DNA of 64,000 nt from CBDCVA01 sp965222935 [NCBI: Candidatus Latescibacterota bacterium] (GTDB taxonomy: Bacteria; Latescibacterota; CBDCVA01). Shown here in pieces: positions 33,851 through 43,098 of this stretch; the stretch's first letter is position 1; each line of letters begins with the position of its first letter. The stretch is from assembly GCA_965222935.1 (NCBI GenBank), contig CBDCVA010000002.1, forward strand, positions 620,001 through 684,000, in the 5' to 3' direction. Below the pieces are notes generated by a model. It did no database searches and was not told the origin of the DNA. It was given only the letters and a program-made list of their open reading frames with translations. The position numbers and the translations under genes are program-made.

Positions 33851-35340
33851 AAGACAGTCACACCGGGCAATTGGGGCACCTGTTCCGCCGCATCGACGAC
33901 GTTGCGCTCGAAGCTCCCGAGAAGCTCCTGCAACGCCTCCGACCCGGCCCGCCCCAGAACGCCCTCCATCGCGCGACGCACTTCGGCCACGCCGGGCTGG
34001 TCGAACGGATTGACCCCGAAGAGATGGCCCAGGACCGCTATCTCCGCCTCAAGCATGAAGAGGAGTTGCCCGATGGTGAAGGCGTTGATCTCGGGTAGGA
34101 CGACCGCGAAGGCCGGTCGCTCCGCGCGAGCCAGCGCCCAGCGCGCCCCTCGGTAGCCGGCGCGCATGACATTCTCCAGCCGGCCACCGTCGAGGAAGTC
34201 GAAACCCTCCAGCGCCTTGAGATCCTCACCTAGGGCCCCGGCGACATCGAGCGACGGGTCGGTGGCCTCATCGCCCTCGGGAACTAGCCGTTCGACCACC
34301 AAGAAGGTCACGAGCTTGTCCGGAAGCCCCTGGAGATAGAGCTGAAGCTGCGAATGTTGGTCGGTAGTCCCCAGAGCCGGCGCGGGCGTCGGCCCAACGG
34401 TCCTCAGCTTGCGCGACCGCCCGAGCTTGCCCAGGCTCTCGGCGACGAGCTGACACCACCAGTCGGCCACACCCTTTAACTGACGGGCGTACGGCATGAG
34501 CACCCAGATGCGCTCGTCGAACCGCGTGTAGGCCACATGGTGGAGCAGGGCCATCAAGGTCGCGATGTCGCGCCCAGCAAGCTTGGCGAAGATGCGCTCG
34601 CGCATGTACGCGGCCCCTGCTAGAAGCCCGGCCACATCGCATCCGCCGAAGCTCGCGGCTACGAGGCCGACGGGGGTGAGCACCGAATAGCGTCCGCCCA
34701 CGTACTCCGGAATCTCGAAGCTCACGAGTCCCCAGCGGTTCACGAGCTGCCGCAGCGAGCCGTAGCGCGGATCGGTCGTGACGACCAGATGATCGCGCCA
34801 ACTCTCGGGGCACCCCTCCCGCAGCCAGACGAGCACACGCACGATCGTCGCGTTCGTCTCGACCGTGTGGCCGCTCTTGGAGACGAGATGAAAGAGCGTC
34901 CTGCGCGGGTCCAGTCGTGCCAGAAGGTCAGCGGTTTCTATGGGATCGACGTTGTCCAGGACGAAGACGCGGCCGCCTCTCTGGGGACCCAGATTGTGGT
35001 AGGGCGGCAAAAGCGCATCGCAGAGCGCGGTGGTTCCAAGGGCGGAGCCGCCGATCCCCAGCACCACCATCGTATCCATTCCCGCACCCCGTACACTCGC
35101 GCAGAAATCCTCGATCGGCTTGGGGTCCGTATCCGGCGTGCCCATGAAGGCATAGCCATCCTGGTGCTGGTGCTGCCAGATCGTCCGCTTGACCCCAGCC
35201 GCGCGCTCCCAGGCACCCTCCAGGTGGTTGGGTGCGATGCCGTACGCCGGTCCCGCGATAGAGGAGAGAGCACCGCCCACCTCAAGCCTGAGCTGCATCC
35301 GCGCGCACCAGGCCGGGTCGTTCCAGTTCCCGTTACTCAT
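33847..35340 (-). CDS. pgi: Glucose-6-phosphate isomerase
   Basis: 497 residues from ATG 35340 (MSNGNWND). It interconverts glucose-6-phosphate and fructose-6-phosphate. The SIS-fold motifs are present: MVVLGIGGSALGTTAL, FVLDNVDP, LVSKSGHTVETNA, and the C-terminal TTDQHSQLQLYLQGLPDK with the catalytic His region. The size and the GNWND start resemble the shorter bacterial isomerases often annotated in Acidobacteria-type genomes. It overlaps the lipM-like gene by 8 nt and the transporter gene by 4 nt, an unusual place for a glycolytic enzyme. Confidence 0.93.
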   Translation of the reverse strand: MSNGNWNDPAWCARMQLRLEVGGALSSIAGPAYGIAPNHLEGAWERAAGVKRTIWQHQHQDGYAFMGTPDTDPKPIEDFCASVRGAGMDTMVVLGIGGSALGTTALCDALLPPYHNLGPQRGGRVFVLDNVDPIETADLLARLDPRRTLFHLVSKSGHTVETNATIVRVLVWLREGCPESWRDHLVVTTDPRYGSLRQLVNRWGLVSFEIPEYVGGRYSVLTPVGLVAASFGGCDVAGLLAGAAYMRERIFAKLAGRDIATLMALLHHVAYTRFDERIWVLMPYARQLKGVADWWCQLVAESLGKLGRSRKLRTVGPTPAPALGTTDQHSQLQLYLQGLPDKLVTFLVVERLVPEGDEATDPSLDVAGALGEDLKALEGFDFLDGGRLENVMRAGYRGARWALARAERPAFAVVLPEINAFTIGQLLFMLEAEIAVLGHLFGVNPFDQPGVAEVRRAMEGVLGRAGSEALQELLGSFERNVVDAAEQVPQLPGVTVF

Positions 35341-36184
35341 CGGTCCCCCCGCAAGCCATCCCCACCAGTTCTCCGCTCTCAAGCGTCCGCGCCGCCGCGC
35401 CCGCCGTCGCTGCGGCCCGTTCAGCTTCCGCCAGTTCCCTTTCGACCAGGCGGACACCGAGCCGCCCCTCGAAGCCCAGCGCCAACGCACCCGCCATCTC
35501 AGAAAACGTCACAGATCGCCCGAGCGCCTCATGGACCGAGATCGTCGCCCGCTCCAATATGAGCCGCGCACGCTTCCGGCCGGACGCATCGAGCGGTAGC
35601 ACGTCCGCGATCGCCAGATGAGCCGGACCTATCAGCACCGAACCGTGCTGCAAGACCCCACGGGCGGTCCGCCGCTGTGCGCTGCCGACCAGCTTGCGGC
35701 TCGCGACCAGAACCTCATGGCGACCCGCGCTCGCAAAGCACGGCGCAGCACCCGCGGCCGTCGGACTGAGCCGCCCCCCTGCCTTGGAACGGGAGAGGAC
35801 CGCGCCAAGCCCCACGCGTCCGAGCCCCGCGACCAGACACTCGGCGATCACCCGGTAGGTCGTCATCACGTCGCTGCCGAAAAGCGCCGCCTGCGTCCGG
35901 TCCTTCGGGCTAAAGGCAACCGCGTAGGTCAGTTCCTCCCAGTGCAACACGGCGCGCCCCCCGGTAGGTCGTCGCGCCAGACCCCAGGCCCGTGCGGCCA
36001 CGGCCTCGGCGTCCACCGCTCGCGCCGGAGGCTGTGCGTAGCCTAGGGAGACCGTCGGCCGTTCCCAAGCGAAAAAGCGAACCACCGGCGGGGCACCGCT
36101 CTCAACACCCCCGAGCAGCGCTGCGTCCAACGCCATGTTCCAGCCGCCGGAGGCGGGCGGGGTGACGAGCAGCCGCAACATCAC
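35333..36184 (-). CDS. Octanoyltransferase of the LipM/LipL type (biotin/lipoate protein ligase fold)
   Basis: 283 residues. It should move octanoyl groups from acyl-carrier protein to lipoyl domains of 2-oxoacid dehydrogenases or GcvH. RRPTGGRAVLHWEELTYAV at 71-89 is the BPL/LPL_catalytic signature. A cysteine at 149 (PCFASAGRHE) followed by SRKLVGSAQRR (Lys164) matches the acyl-Cys and Lys of B. subtilis LipM rather than an ATP-using LplA. ACP and fatty-acid genes lie just upstream, which fits octanoyl-ACP as donor. The ATG overlaps the rnc stop (ATGA). LplA activity cannot be excluded. Confidence 0.82.
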   Translation of the reverse strand: MMLRLLVTPPASGGWNMALDAALLGGVESGAPPVVRFFAWERPTVSLGYAQPPARAVDAEAVAARAWGLARRPTGGRAVLHWEELTYAVAFSPKDRTQAALFGSDVMTTYRVIAECLVAGLGRVGLGAVLSRSKAGGRLSPTAAGAAPCFASAGRHEVLVASRKLVGSAQRRTARGVLQHGSVLIGPAHLAIADVLPLDASGRKRARLILERATISVHEALGRSVTFSEMAGALALGFEGRLGVRLVERELAEAERAAATAGAAARTLESGELVGMACGGTDE

Positions 36185-36951
36185 CGGGGCGATGCGATGC
36201 GTTCTAAGGCCTGCCGAGCGGCCCCCTGCTCGGCCTCCTTTTTCGTTCGCCCCTGGCCGACACCCACGGGCTTCCCCGAGACCCTCACCTCCACGGTGAA
36301 GAGCTTCGCGTGGTCCGGTCCCTCGGAGGTCTTCAGCACGTATATCGGATGGCCTTTGCCGATGCCCTGGGCGTACTCGAGTAGCGCGCTCTTGTGGTTC
36401 TTGGGTGAGGGCTGGCCCACGAGATCGGACGTATCGGTCACGCCCAGGTCCTCGAGGAACACGCGTGCAGCCTCGAGTCCCCCATCGAGGTGGATGGCGC
36501 CGATCAACGCCTCGAACGCATCGCCGAGGATCGAGTCTCGGTCCTCACCGCCCGCAGCCTTCTCGGCATCGCTCAGTCCCAGGTACGGACCCAGGCCCAG
36601 GTCCCGCGCGACCTCCGCCAGGACGCTACCCGCAACGAGCCGCGCCTTGATCTCGGTCATCTCACCCTCAGTTCGGTCAGGATGGGCCTCGAGCAGATTC
36701 TGGCGGACGACTAACTCCAGGACCGCGTCGCCCAGGAACTCCATTCGCTCGTTTGAATCCACCACGCTGCCCCCGTTAGCGAAGGCGCACGAACGATGAG
36801 TCAGCGCCATTCGCAAGAGCTCAACGTCGGAAAACCGGTAGCCGAGGAGGTCCTGCAACTCCGCAAGCTTGGCCATCTCACGATCGGAGCGGCGCGCCCA
36901 TAACGCGCGCTCGATCCACCCGCTGAGATGATACCGAAGCCTGCCGATCAT
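36181..36951 (-). CDS. rnc: Ribonuclease III
   Basis: 256 residues. It cuts double-stranded RNA, including rRNA precursors. The catalytic signature NERMEFLGDA is at 67-76, a second acidic cluster DAFEALIGAIHLDGG lies near 144-158, and the dsRNA-binding domain (KSALLEYAQGIG to EQGAARQALERI) closes the protein. About 28 residues precede the first family motif. It follows fabF, the widespread fabF-rnc arrangement, after an 87-nt gap in which I see nothing further. Confidence 0.96.
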   Translation of the reverse strand: MIGRLRYHLSGWIERALWARRSDREMAKLAELQDLLGYRFSDVELLRMALTHRSCAFANGGSVVDSNERMEFLGDAVLELVVRQNLLEAHPDRTEGEMTEIKARLVAGSVLAEVARDLGLGPYLGLSDAEKAAGGEDRDSILGDAFEALIGAIHLDGGLEAARVFLEDLGVTDTSDLVGQPSPKNHKSALLEYAQGIGKGHPIYVLKTSEGPDHAKLFTVEVRVSGKPVGVGQGRTKKEAEQGAARQALERIASPR

Positions 36952-37038
36952 GACGCACCCTCACCCAAGGGACCGAACCACTGCAAGGACGGCACGGCCG
37001 CAGCCCTCACGGTCGGAAACGCGGTTGGAAGGACAGCC

Positions 37039-38301
37039 TCACGACATGGGATGGATGACCACGATACTGGCGTTATGGCCTCCAAAGCCGAAGGAGTTCG
37101 AGAGCGCGACGCGCCCCTTGCGCTTGACCGCTCGGTTGGGGGTCGGCGAGATGTCGCACTCGGGATCGGCGGAATCGTAGTTGATCGTCGGCGGAATCGT
37201 CCCGGTGCGGATCGCCAGGATCGCCGCGATCAGCTCCAGGGGTCCCGCCGCGCCCAGGAGGTGCCCCGTTGTCCCCTTCGTGGAGCTCACCGCAATTCGG
37301 TCCAGCCCGTCGCCGAAGACCGCGCGCATAGCCTTCACCTCGCGCTCGTCGCCGCCGGCCGTCGAGGTGGCATGAGCGTTGATATAATCCACGTCTTCGG
37401 GTGAGACCCTCGCGTCGCGCAAGGCCAGTTCCATGGCACGGCGAGCCCCGTCTCCGTCGGGCGGAGGCATCGTCTCGTCGAAGGCATCGGCGGTGTAACC
37501 GACGCCCGCGATCTCGGCGTAGATACGGGCGCCGCGCGCACGAGCGAATTCGGCGTCCTCCAAAACCAACATGCCGGCGCCCTCGGCGATGACGAACCCA
37601 TCCCGTTTAGCGTCGAAGGGACGCGAGGCCCGCTCAGGCTCGTCATTGCGGCGCGAGAGCGCTCGCATCGAGGCGAAGCCGCTGACCGCCATCGGCGTGA
37701 TGGGCGCCTCAGCGCCCCCGGCGAGCATAACGTCGGCGTCGCCCCGCTCGATGAGCATCATCGCGTCGCCGATGGCGTGCGCGCCCGAAGCACAGGCGGA
37801 TACCGTGGTGTAGTTCGGTCCCTTGGCGCAGGCCCGGATGGAGATCAATCCGCTCGACATATCGGGAATCATCATCGGGATGAAAAAGGGGCTTACCCAC
37901 CTCGGTCCCCGCTCCAGAAGGGTCGTATGCTGCTGCTCGATGGTCCAGAATCCGCCGATCCCCGAGCCGCAGATTACCCCGAGGCGTTCGGGATCGCACG
38001 CCCCGTTCAACTGCGCATCCGCCAGCACCTGATCCGAAGCGCCGATGGCATACTGCGAAAAGAGGTCCATCCGACGGACTTCCTTGCGCGACAGATAGTC
38101 CTCGCCGTCGAAGCCTTTGACCTCGCCTGCGATCTTGCTGGCATAGTTGGTGGTATCAAAGCGCGTGATCGGGCCGACCCCACTACGTCCCTCGACCAGA
38201 TTCGCCCAGAACGCCTCCAGGTTTAGGCCGCAGGGCGAAATGACGCCCATGCCGGTCACCACGACGCGCGGGCGATCTTCCCGATCCCGTGCTATGGACA
38301 T
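37039..38301 (-). CDS. fabF: 3-oxoacyl-[ACP] synthase II
   Basis: 420 residues. It condenses malonyl-ACP with acyl-ACP in chain elongation. The catalytic triad is present: Cys170 in TVSACASGAHA, His310 in NAHATST and His347 in GTTGHLLGAAG. RVVVTGMGVISPCG at the start and NSFGFGGHNASIV at the end are standard for FabF. It follows acpP by 10 nt. Confidence 0.97.
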   Translation of the reverse strand: MSIARDREDRPRVVVTGMGVISPCGLNLEAFWANLVEGRSGVGPITRFDTTNYASKIAGEVKGFDGEDYLSRKEVRRMDLFSQYAIGASDQVLADAQLNGACDPERLGVICGSGIGGFWTIEQQHTTLLERGPRWVSPFFIPMMIPDMSSGLISIRACAKGPNYTTVSACASGAHAIGDAMMLIERGDADVMLAGGAEAPITPMAVSGFASMRALSRRNDEPERASRPFDAKRDGFVIAEGAGMLVLEDAEFARARGARIYAEIAGVGYTADAFDETMPPPDGDGARRAMELALRDARVSPEDVDYINAHATSTAGGDEREVKAMRAVFGDGLDRIAVSSTKGTTGHLLGAAGPLELIAAILAIRTGTIPPTINYDSADPECDISPTPNRAVKRKGRVALSNSFGFGGHNASIVVIHPMS

Positions 38302-38311
38302 CTTACGCGTT

Positions 38312-38557
38312 CTACCCGCTCCGTTGCCGATCGAGGTACTGGATCGCGTCGCCGACCGTGGTGAGTTTCTCCGCGTCCTCGTCTGGAATCTCGACGTCGA
38401 ACTGCTCCTCGAACGCCATCACCAACTCGACCGTGTCCAGCGAATCGGCCCCCAGGTCCTCAATGAACGAAGCGTTTTCCGTCACCTGCTCCGGGTTGAC
38501 CCCGAGCCGCTCCACGATCAGATCTCTCACTTGCTGGGTGATCTCACTCATCGTCAT
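38312..38557 (-). CDS. acpP: Acyl carrier protein
   Basis: 81 residues, acidic. The 4'-phosphopantetheine attachment serine is Ser39 in [12 protein letters not shown]. Helix I ([18 protein letters not shown]) and helix IV are normal. Two ATGs (38557 and 38551) can serve as start; the shorter begins MSEITQQV. It carries growing acyl chains for all the fab enzymes around it. Confidence 0.97.
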   Translation of the reverse strand: MTMSEITQQVRDLIVERLGVNPEQVTENASFIEDLGADSLDTVELVMAFEEQFDVEIPDEDAEKLTTVGDAIQYLDRQRSG

Positions 38558-38583
38558 TCAAACCTCCGCGTACGGCCACCGCT

Positions 38584-39330
38584 TCACGCCGTTAGCCCTC
38601 CGTCCACGCACACCACTTGACCTGTAATATACGCAGAACCCTCATCCGCAAGGAAGAGCACCGCATGGGCGACGTCCTCGGGGCAACCCGGTCGGCCGAG
38701 GGGAATGCGTTCACACCATGCCGAGCGGGCCTCTTCGTGCATAGCCTCGGTCATCGCCGTCTCGATGTAGCCGGGCGCGACCGCGTTCGCTGTGATCCCC
38801 CTCGATGCTCCCTCGCGCGCAACGCTCTTGGTGAACGCCACAAGCCCACCTTTCGCTGCCGCATAGTTCGCCTGACCGGCGTTGCCCACGAGCCCCACCA
38901 CAGAGCTGATGGTGATGATCCGCCCGAAGCGCGCGCGCAGCATCGGGCGCATAGCAGCCCGGGTCACGTAGAATGCTCCCGTCAGGTTCGTCGCCAAAAC
39001 CGCGTGCCAATCCTCCGGGCGCATCCGCACCAAGAGCGCATCGCGTGCGATGCCCGCGTTATTCACCAAGATGTCCAGCCGACCGAAGGCATCGCGCGTC
39101 TCCTTCACGGCGGCCGCCGCCTCGTTCGCCTCGGCGATATCGTGCAGCGCCCACATGGCTTCGCCGCCAGCGTTCCTGATCGCGCCAACCGTCCCCTCCA
39201 GCCCGACCCGACTCGTGCGCGAGCAGCACATCACTCTCGCTCCGGCACGACCCAGCGTCAGCGCCACAGCGCGCCCAATCCCGCGCGAAGCCCCCGTCAC
39301 CAGCGCGGCGCGACCGCACACACCCGCCAT
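38584..39330 (-). CDS. fabG: 3-oxoacyl-[ACP] reductase
   Basis: 248 residues, short-chain dehydrogenase fold. NADPH-binding TGASRGIG is at 12-19, NNAG near 90-93, and the catalytic Ser142, Tyr156 and Lys160 are in place (ISSVVGLVGNAGQANYAAAK). The C-terminal VDGG closes the fold. It reduces 3-oxoacyl-ACP in fatty-acid synthesis; its place between fabD and acpP makes this role more likely than another SDR activity. Confidence 0.95.
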   Translation of the reverse strand: MAGVCGRAALVTGASRGIGRAVALTLGRAGARVMCCSRTSRVGLEGTVGAIRNAGGEAMWALHDIAEANEAAAAVKETRDAFGRLDILVNNAGIARDALLVRMRPEDWHAVLATNLTGAFYVTRAAMRPMLRARFGRIITISSVVGLVGNAGQANYAAAKGGLVAFTKSVAREGASRGITANAVAPGYIETAMTEAMHEEARSAWCERIPLGRPGCPEDVAHAVLFLADEGSAYITGQVVCVDGGLTA

Positions 39331-39339
39331 CGACTGCTG

Positions 39340-40314
39340 CTAAGCCTCCTCCACGCGTACCGCCACGCCCGCCGCCTCCAGCGCATCGAGGTCTCCCAAC
39401 GCCACCGCCGATAGATCAGCCCGGATGCGTCGGACTAGGTTGGTCAGCACCTTCCCCGGGCCAACCTCGGCGAAGGTCCCGACCCCCAGAGCTGCCAGCC
39501 GCTCGACCGACGCGCCCCACAAGACCGGCTCGGTGATCTGACGGACTAGAAGCTCTCGGATCGCCTCCGGCTCCTCGGCGAGCTCGCCTGTGACGTTGGC
39601 GACGAAAGCGACGCAGGGTCTACGAATCGCTACCTCGCGTAACACCCCGACCATGCGGACCGCCGCCGGTGCCATCAAGGAAGAGTGAAACGCGCCTCCC
39701 ACTGAAAGAGGGACGATGCGTCGCGCTCCGGCCTCGCGCGCGAGCTCTCCTGCCCGCTCAACCCCGGCATGGCTCCCGGAAAGGATGATTTGCCCCGGCG
39801 CATTGATGTTCGCCACCTCCACAGGGCCAGCTTCGGTCGCCTCCAGGCAGATCGTCTCTAGTCGCTCCATCTCAAGTCCCAGCACGGCGGCCATTGTGCC
39901 CGGCAGAGCGTCGCAGGCCGCCTGCATCGCGGCACCGCGCTCGGCGACCGCCCGAAGCGCATCGGGGAACGACATGGCGCCTGCCGCGGCTAGCGCCGTG
40001 TACTCGCCAAGGCTGTGGCCCGCGACTGCGATGGAGCGCCAACCCTCCGCCTCGAGGGCGCGCCAGATTGCAAAGGAGAGAACAAAGATCGCCGGCTGCG
40101 CTGCGGCCGTCTGCACGAGCGCCGCATCGGGACCTTCGAAGGAGACGGGTCGCAGGTCCCGGCCGAGGGTACTGGCCGCCTCCTCATAGGTCTCGCGCAC
40201 GATGGGAAGGGCTTCATGGAGGGCGCGGCCCATTCCGACGAACTGGGATCCCTGGCCCGGGTAGAGAGCCGCCACAGGGCCTGCAAACGAAGGGGAAAAG
40301 CTATTCGGTATCAT
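39340..40314 (-). CDS. fabD: Malonyl-CoA:ACP transacylase
   Basis: 324 residues. ALYPGQGSQFVGMG opens the protein, the nucleophile is Ser101 in GHSLGEYTALAAAG, and His210 in GGAFHSSLM completes the dyad. It loads malonyl groups on ACP. It lies 5 nt after fabH and 9 nt before fabG, so these are cotranslated from one message. Confidence 0.96.
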   Translation of the reverse strand: MIPNSFSPSFAGPVAALYPGQGSQFVGMGRALHEALPIVRETYEEAASTLGRDLRPVSFEGPDAALVQTAAAQPAIFVLSFAIWRALEAEGWRSIAVAGHSLGEYTALAAAGAMSFPDALRAVAERGAAMQAACDALPGTMAAVLGLEMERLETICLEATEAGPVEVANINAPGQIILSGSHAGVERAGELAREAGARRIVPLSVGGAFHSSLMAPAAVRMVGVLREVAIRRPCVAFVANVTGELAEEPEAIRELLVRQITEPVLWGASVERLAALGVGTFAEVGPGKVLTNLVRRIRADLSAVALGDLDALEAAGVAVRVEEA

Positions 40315-40319
40315 GCGAA

Positions 40320-41321
40320 TCAGAAGCGCACCAACACGGCTCCCCAGGTCAGGCCGCCACCGAAGGCCACCATCCCGACCAGGCTGCCGGGCCCCACCCG
40401 TCCTGCCTTTTTGGCCTCGTAGAGGGCGATGGGGATCGTGGCCGCGGAGGTGTTCCCGTACCGGTCGAGATTCACCAGGACCTTCTCCATTGGCAAGCCC
40501 ATCCGTCTTGCCGTGGCGCGGATGATGCGCAGGTTTGCCTGGTGGGGAATCAAGAGGTCCATCTCCTGCTTCCGGTAGCCGCCTATCTCCAAGACGCGCG
40601 CGACGGCCTCATCCATCATGAGCGCCGCTTCCTTGAACAGCCCACGGCCCTCCATCTTAATGTGGTGGAGCCGAGCCTCGACCGTCTCGGGCGTCGCTGG
40701 GCAGCGGGAGCCACCCCCGGGCATGTACAAGAGCCGCGCTCCGCCTCCATCGCTACGCATATAGCTGGCGAGGATGCCCCGTTCGCCGTCGTCGCTCCGC
40801 TCCAGCACCACCGCCCCCGCGCCGTCGCCGAAGAGCACGCACGTCGCGCGGTCGCTCCAGTCCACGATCTTCGAGAGCGTCTCCGATCCGATGATCAGCG
40901 CCCGTTCCACACTTCCGGTGCGGATGAGCGCGTCGGCCAACGAGAGACCATAAAGAAAGCCCGAGCAGGCCGCGTTTAGATCCATCGCCGCCGCGCGCGA
41001 CGCGCCCAGCATGTCCTGCACAAAGCAGGCCGTTGCGGGGAATGGCATTTCCGGGGTGACCGTCGCGACGATGATGAGGTCCACCGCCTCGGGCCCGACT
41101 CCGGCCTCGGTCAATGCTCCTTGTGCTGCCTCCACGGCCAAAGTCGCCGTCGTCTCGCCGTCGGTGGCGATGCGCCGCTCCCGGATCCCCGTCCGCCCCC
41201 AGATCCATTCGTCGGACGTGTCAACCATCTGCTCGAGCTTGGCGTTCGTCCAGACGGTCGCAGGCACCGCCATGCCCGTGCCTACGATAGCCGAACGACG
41301 CTCAACCGACTCAGCGGTCAT
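40320..41321 (-). CDS. fabH: 3-oxoacyl-[ACP] synthase III
   Basis: 333 residues from ATG 41321 (MTAESVERRSAIVGTG). It starts fatty-acid synthesis by condensing an acyl-CoA with malonyl-ACP. The triad is Cys119 (NAACSGFLYG), His260 (IPHQANLRI) and Asn290 (RYGNTSAATIP). In-frame codons run upstream to 41387 without family sequence. The gene plsX, which usually sits between rpmF and fabH, is missing; the 112-nt gap holds no other gene. Confidence 0.96.
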   Translation of the reverse strand: MTAESVERRSAIVGTGMAVPATVWTNAKLEQMVDTSDEWIWGRTGIRERRIATDGETTATLAVEAAQGALTEAGVGPEAVDLIIVATVTPEMPFPATACFVQDMLGASRAAAMDLNAACSGFLYGLSLADALIRTGSVERALIIGSETLSKIVDWSDRATCVLFGDGAGAVVLERSDDGERGILASYMRSDGGGARLLYMPGGGSRCPATPETVEARLHHIKMEGRGLFKEAALMMDEAVARVLEIGGYRKQEMDLLIPHQANLRIIRATARRMGLPMEKVLVNLDRYGNTSAATIPIALYEAKKAGRVGPGSLVGMVAFGGGLTWGAVLVRF

Positions 41322-41433
41322 GCTGTCCACCGCTCCACCATCTGCGTGCTCACAAGGTCCCGAATGCCGGCTCGTGCACCCAAGCATCGCCTACTATCCG
41401 AAGCCACGAGGAACAACCAGTTCTCGAGCGCAC

Positions 41434-41616
41434 CTAGACTTCGCTCGGGGCGATCACTTGGCGGCCAGCGTAGTAGCCGCAGTTACCGCAGGCGCGGTGA
41501 GCCAGCTTAGGCTGACCGCACTGCGCGCACTTCGTCAAAAGGCGCGCCCGCGCCTTCTGGTGCGTCCGCCTCTTATCCCGGCGCGACCTCGCAACCTTTC
41601 TCTTGGGAACGCCCAC
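41434..41616 (-). CDS. rpmF: 50S ribosomal protein bL32
   Basis: 60 residues beginning MGVPKRKVARSRRDKRR, with zinc-binding pairs Cys30/Cys33 and Cys43/Cys46 (the C+ form). bL32 sits near the tunnel exit. It follows the DUF177 gene, the usual DUF177-rpmF pair that leads into the fatty-acid genes. Confidence 0.97.
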   Translation of the reverse strand: MGVPKRKVARSRRDKRRTHQKARARLLTKCAQCGQPKLAHRACGNCGYYAGRQVIAPSEV

Positions 41617-41645
41617 TTCACGGTCCTCCTAGCATCTTGTCGAGT

Positions 41646-42176
41646 TCATGATGGAGTCAGAAACTTGCGCAGCGGTTCCCACCTCGGATCAACCTGGTCC
41701 TCCGCACATCCGCACGGCCCGGCGTTGAGGTCCGCGCCACACTGCGGGCACAGACCCTGGCAATCATCGCGGCACAGCGCCACGAACGGTATAGCCAGGA
41801 TCACGGCCTCGCGCAGCCGCTCGGTCAGATCCACCAGATGCTCCTCCGGCGGCACGATCACCAGGTCCGCGTCATCTTGTGCCTCGTCCTGGGCGTGGAG
41901 ACCGGGTTCGCCCACCGCCAGGCGCCGAATCACAAGATACAGTTCCTCGGACAGCTCCGACTGAAACTCTCCCATACACCGTGCGCAAACCAGCCTCACC
42001 ACCACCCGCGCATCGCCGCGTACGGTGTAAAGCTCCTCGGTCTTGTTCACGACGAGCCCGACGCGTACGGGCCCCTCGGGGACAAGCGTGTCAGCGGAGA
42101 GACCCAGGGTCTGCGCGCTCACGTTTCCTTCGATGCGCCTAACCCCCGGATTCAGCGTCTCGAGGTCGAGTTTCAT
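41646..42176 (-). CDS. DUF177 (YceD-like) protein
   Basis: 176 residues from ATG 42176 (MKLDLETLNPG). It shows the DUF177 pattern: CARCMGEF at residues 64-71 and a C-terminal cluster CRDDCQGLCPQCGADLN (Cys135, 139, 143, 146), which should bind zinc. DUF177/YceD proteins are linked to 23S rRNA accumulation in plants and bacteria and nearly always precede rpmF. The acidic linker QDEAQDDAD is typical. Confidence 0.9.
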   Translation of the reverse strand: MKLDLETLNPGVRRIEGNVSAQTLGLSADTLVPEGPVRVGLVVNKTEELYTVRGDARVVVRLVCARCMGEFQSELSEELYLVIRRLAVGEPGLHAQDEAQDDADLVIVPPEEHLVDLTERLREAVILAIPFVALCRDDCQGLCPQCGADLNAGPCGCAEDQVDPRWEPLRKFLTPS

Positions 42177-42216
42177 GACTTGCGCCCTTTGGCTCCTCAC
42201 GCCCCCCGGCTCAAGC

Positions 42217-43098
42217 TCATGCCCGTACCAGCGCCAAAATCTCGGCCAGAGCCTGACCAATCCCCGCAGGGCTGCGCGCCACCCGCACCCCAGCCGCTTC
42301 TAGCGCCTCGATCTTCTCCTCCGCCGTGCCCACACCGCCCGAGATGACGGCGCCTGCATGACCCATGCGCCGGCCCGGCGGCGCAGTGACGCCGGACACG
42401 TACGCGGCGACCGGCTTGGTCACGCGCTCGGCGATGAATCGCGCCGCCCGCTCCTCTTCCTGGCCACCAATCTCGCCGATGAGTACGACGGCCTCGGTTT
42501 GTGGATCCGCCTCGAAGAGCTCGAGGCAGTCCACGAAACCAGTGCCAGGGATCGGATCGCCGCCGATGCCGATGCAGGTCGACTGCCCCAGACCCAGTGC
42601 CGTGAGCTGCTGCACCGCCTCGTAGGTCAGCGTACCGCTGCGCGAGACGACGCCGACCGGACCCGGCTTGTGGATGGCTCCGGGCATGATGCCCAGCTTG
42701 GCAACCCCGGGCGTGATGACACCGGGGCAATTGGGCCCTATGAGCCGCGTCGACATCCCCTGTAGATGGGCCTTGACCAGCGCCATGTCCAGCGTCGGGA
42801 TGCCCTCGGTGATGCATACGACCAGCGCCAGTCCCGCAGCGGCGGCTTCCAGGATCGCGTCGGCCGCGAAGGGCGCCGGCACAAAGATCGCCGAACTATT
42901 CGCCCCGGTCTCCGCGACCGCCTCGCGGACCGAGTCGAAGACGGGCACCCCCTCGAAGCGCTCGCCGCCCTTCCCTGGCGTCACCCCCGCGACAACCGGC
43001 GTGCCGTAGTCGAGCATCTGACGCGCGTGAAATGAACCCTCCGAGCCCGTGATTCCCTGCACCAGGACCCGTGTCTCGGAACCCACCAGGATGCTCAC
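42217..43098 (-). CDS. sucD: Succinyl-CoA synthetase subunit alpha
   Basis: 293 residues. It forms succinyl-CoA from succinate, CoA and a nucleotide triphosphate, or runs in reverse in the TCA cycle. The CoA-binding Rossmann part starts [14 protein letters not shown]; the phosphorylated histidine is His247 in [24 protein letters not shown] and [12 protein letters not shown] are conserved. It overlaps sucC by 4 nt. Confidence 0.97.
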   Translation of the reverse strand: MSILVGSETRVLVQGITGSEGSFHARQMLDYGTPVVAGVTPGKGGERFEGVPVFDSVREAVAETGANSSAIFVPAPFAADAILEAAAAGLALVVCITEGIPTLDMALVKAHLQGMSTRLIGPNCPGVITPGVAKLGIMPGAIHKPGPVGVVSRSGTLTYEAVQQLTALGLGQSTCIGIGGDPIPGTGFVDCLELFEADPQTEAVVLIGEIGGQEEERAARFIAERVTKPVAAYVSGVTAPPGRRMGHAGAVISGGVGTAEEKIEALEAAGVRVARSPAGIGQALAEILALVRA

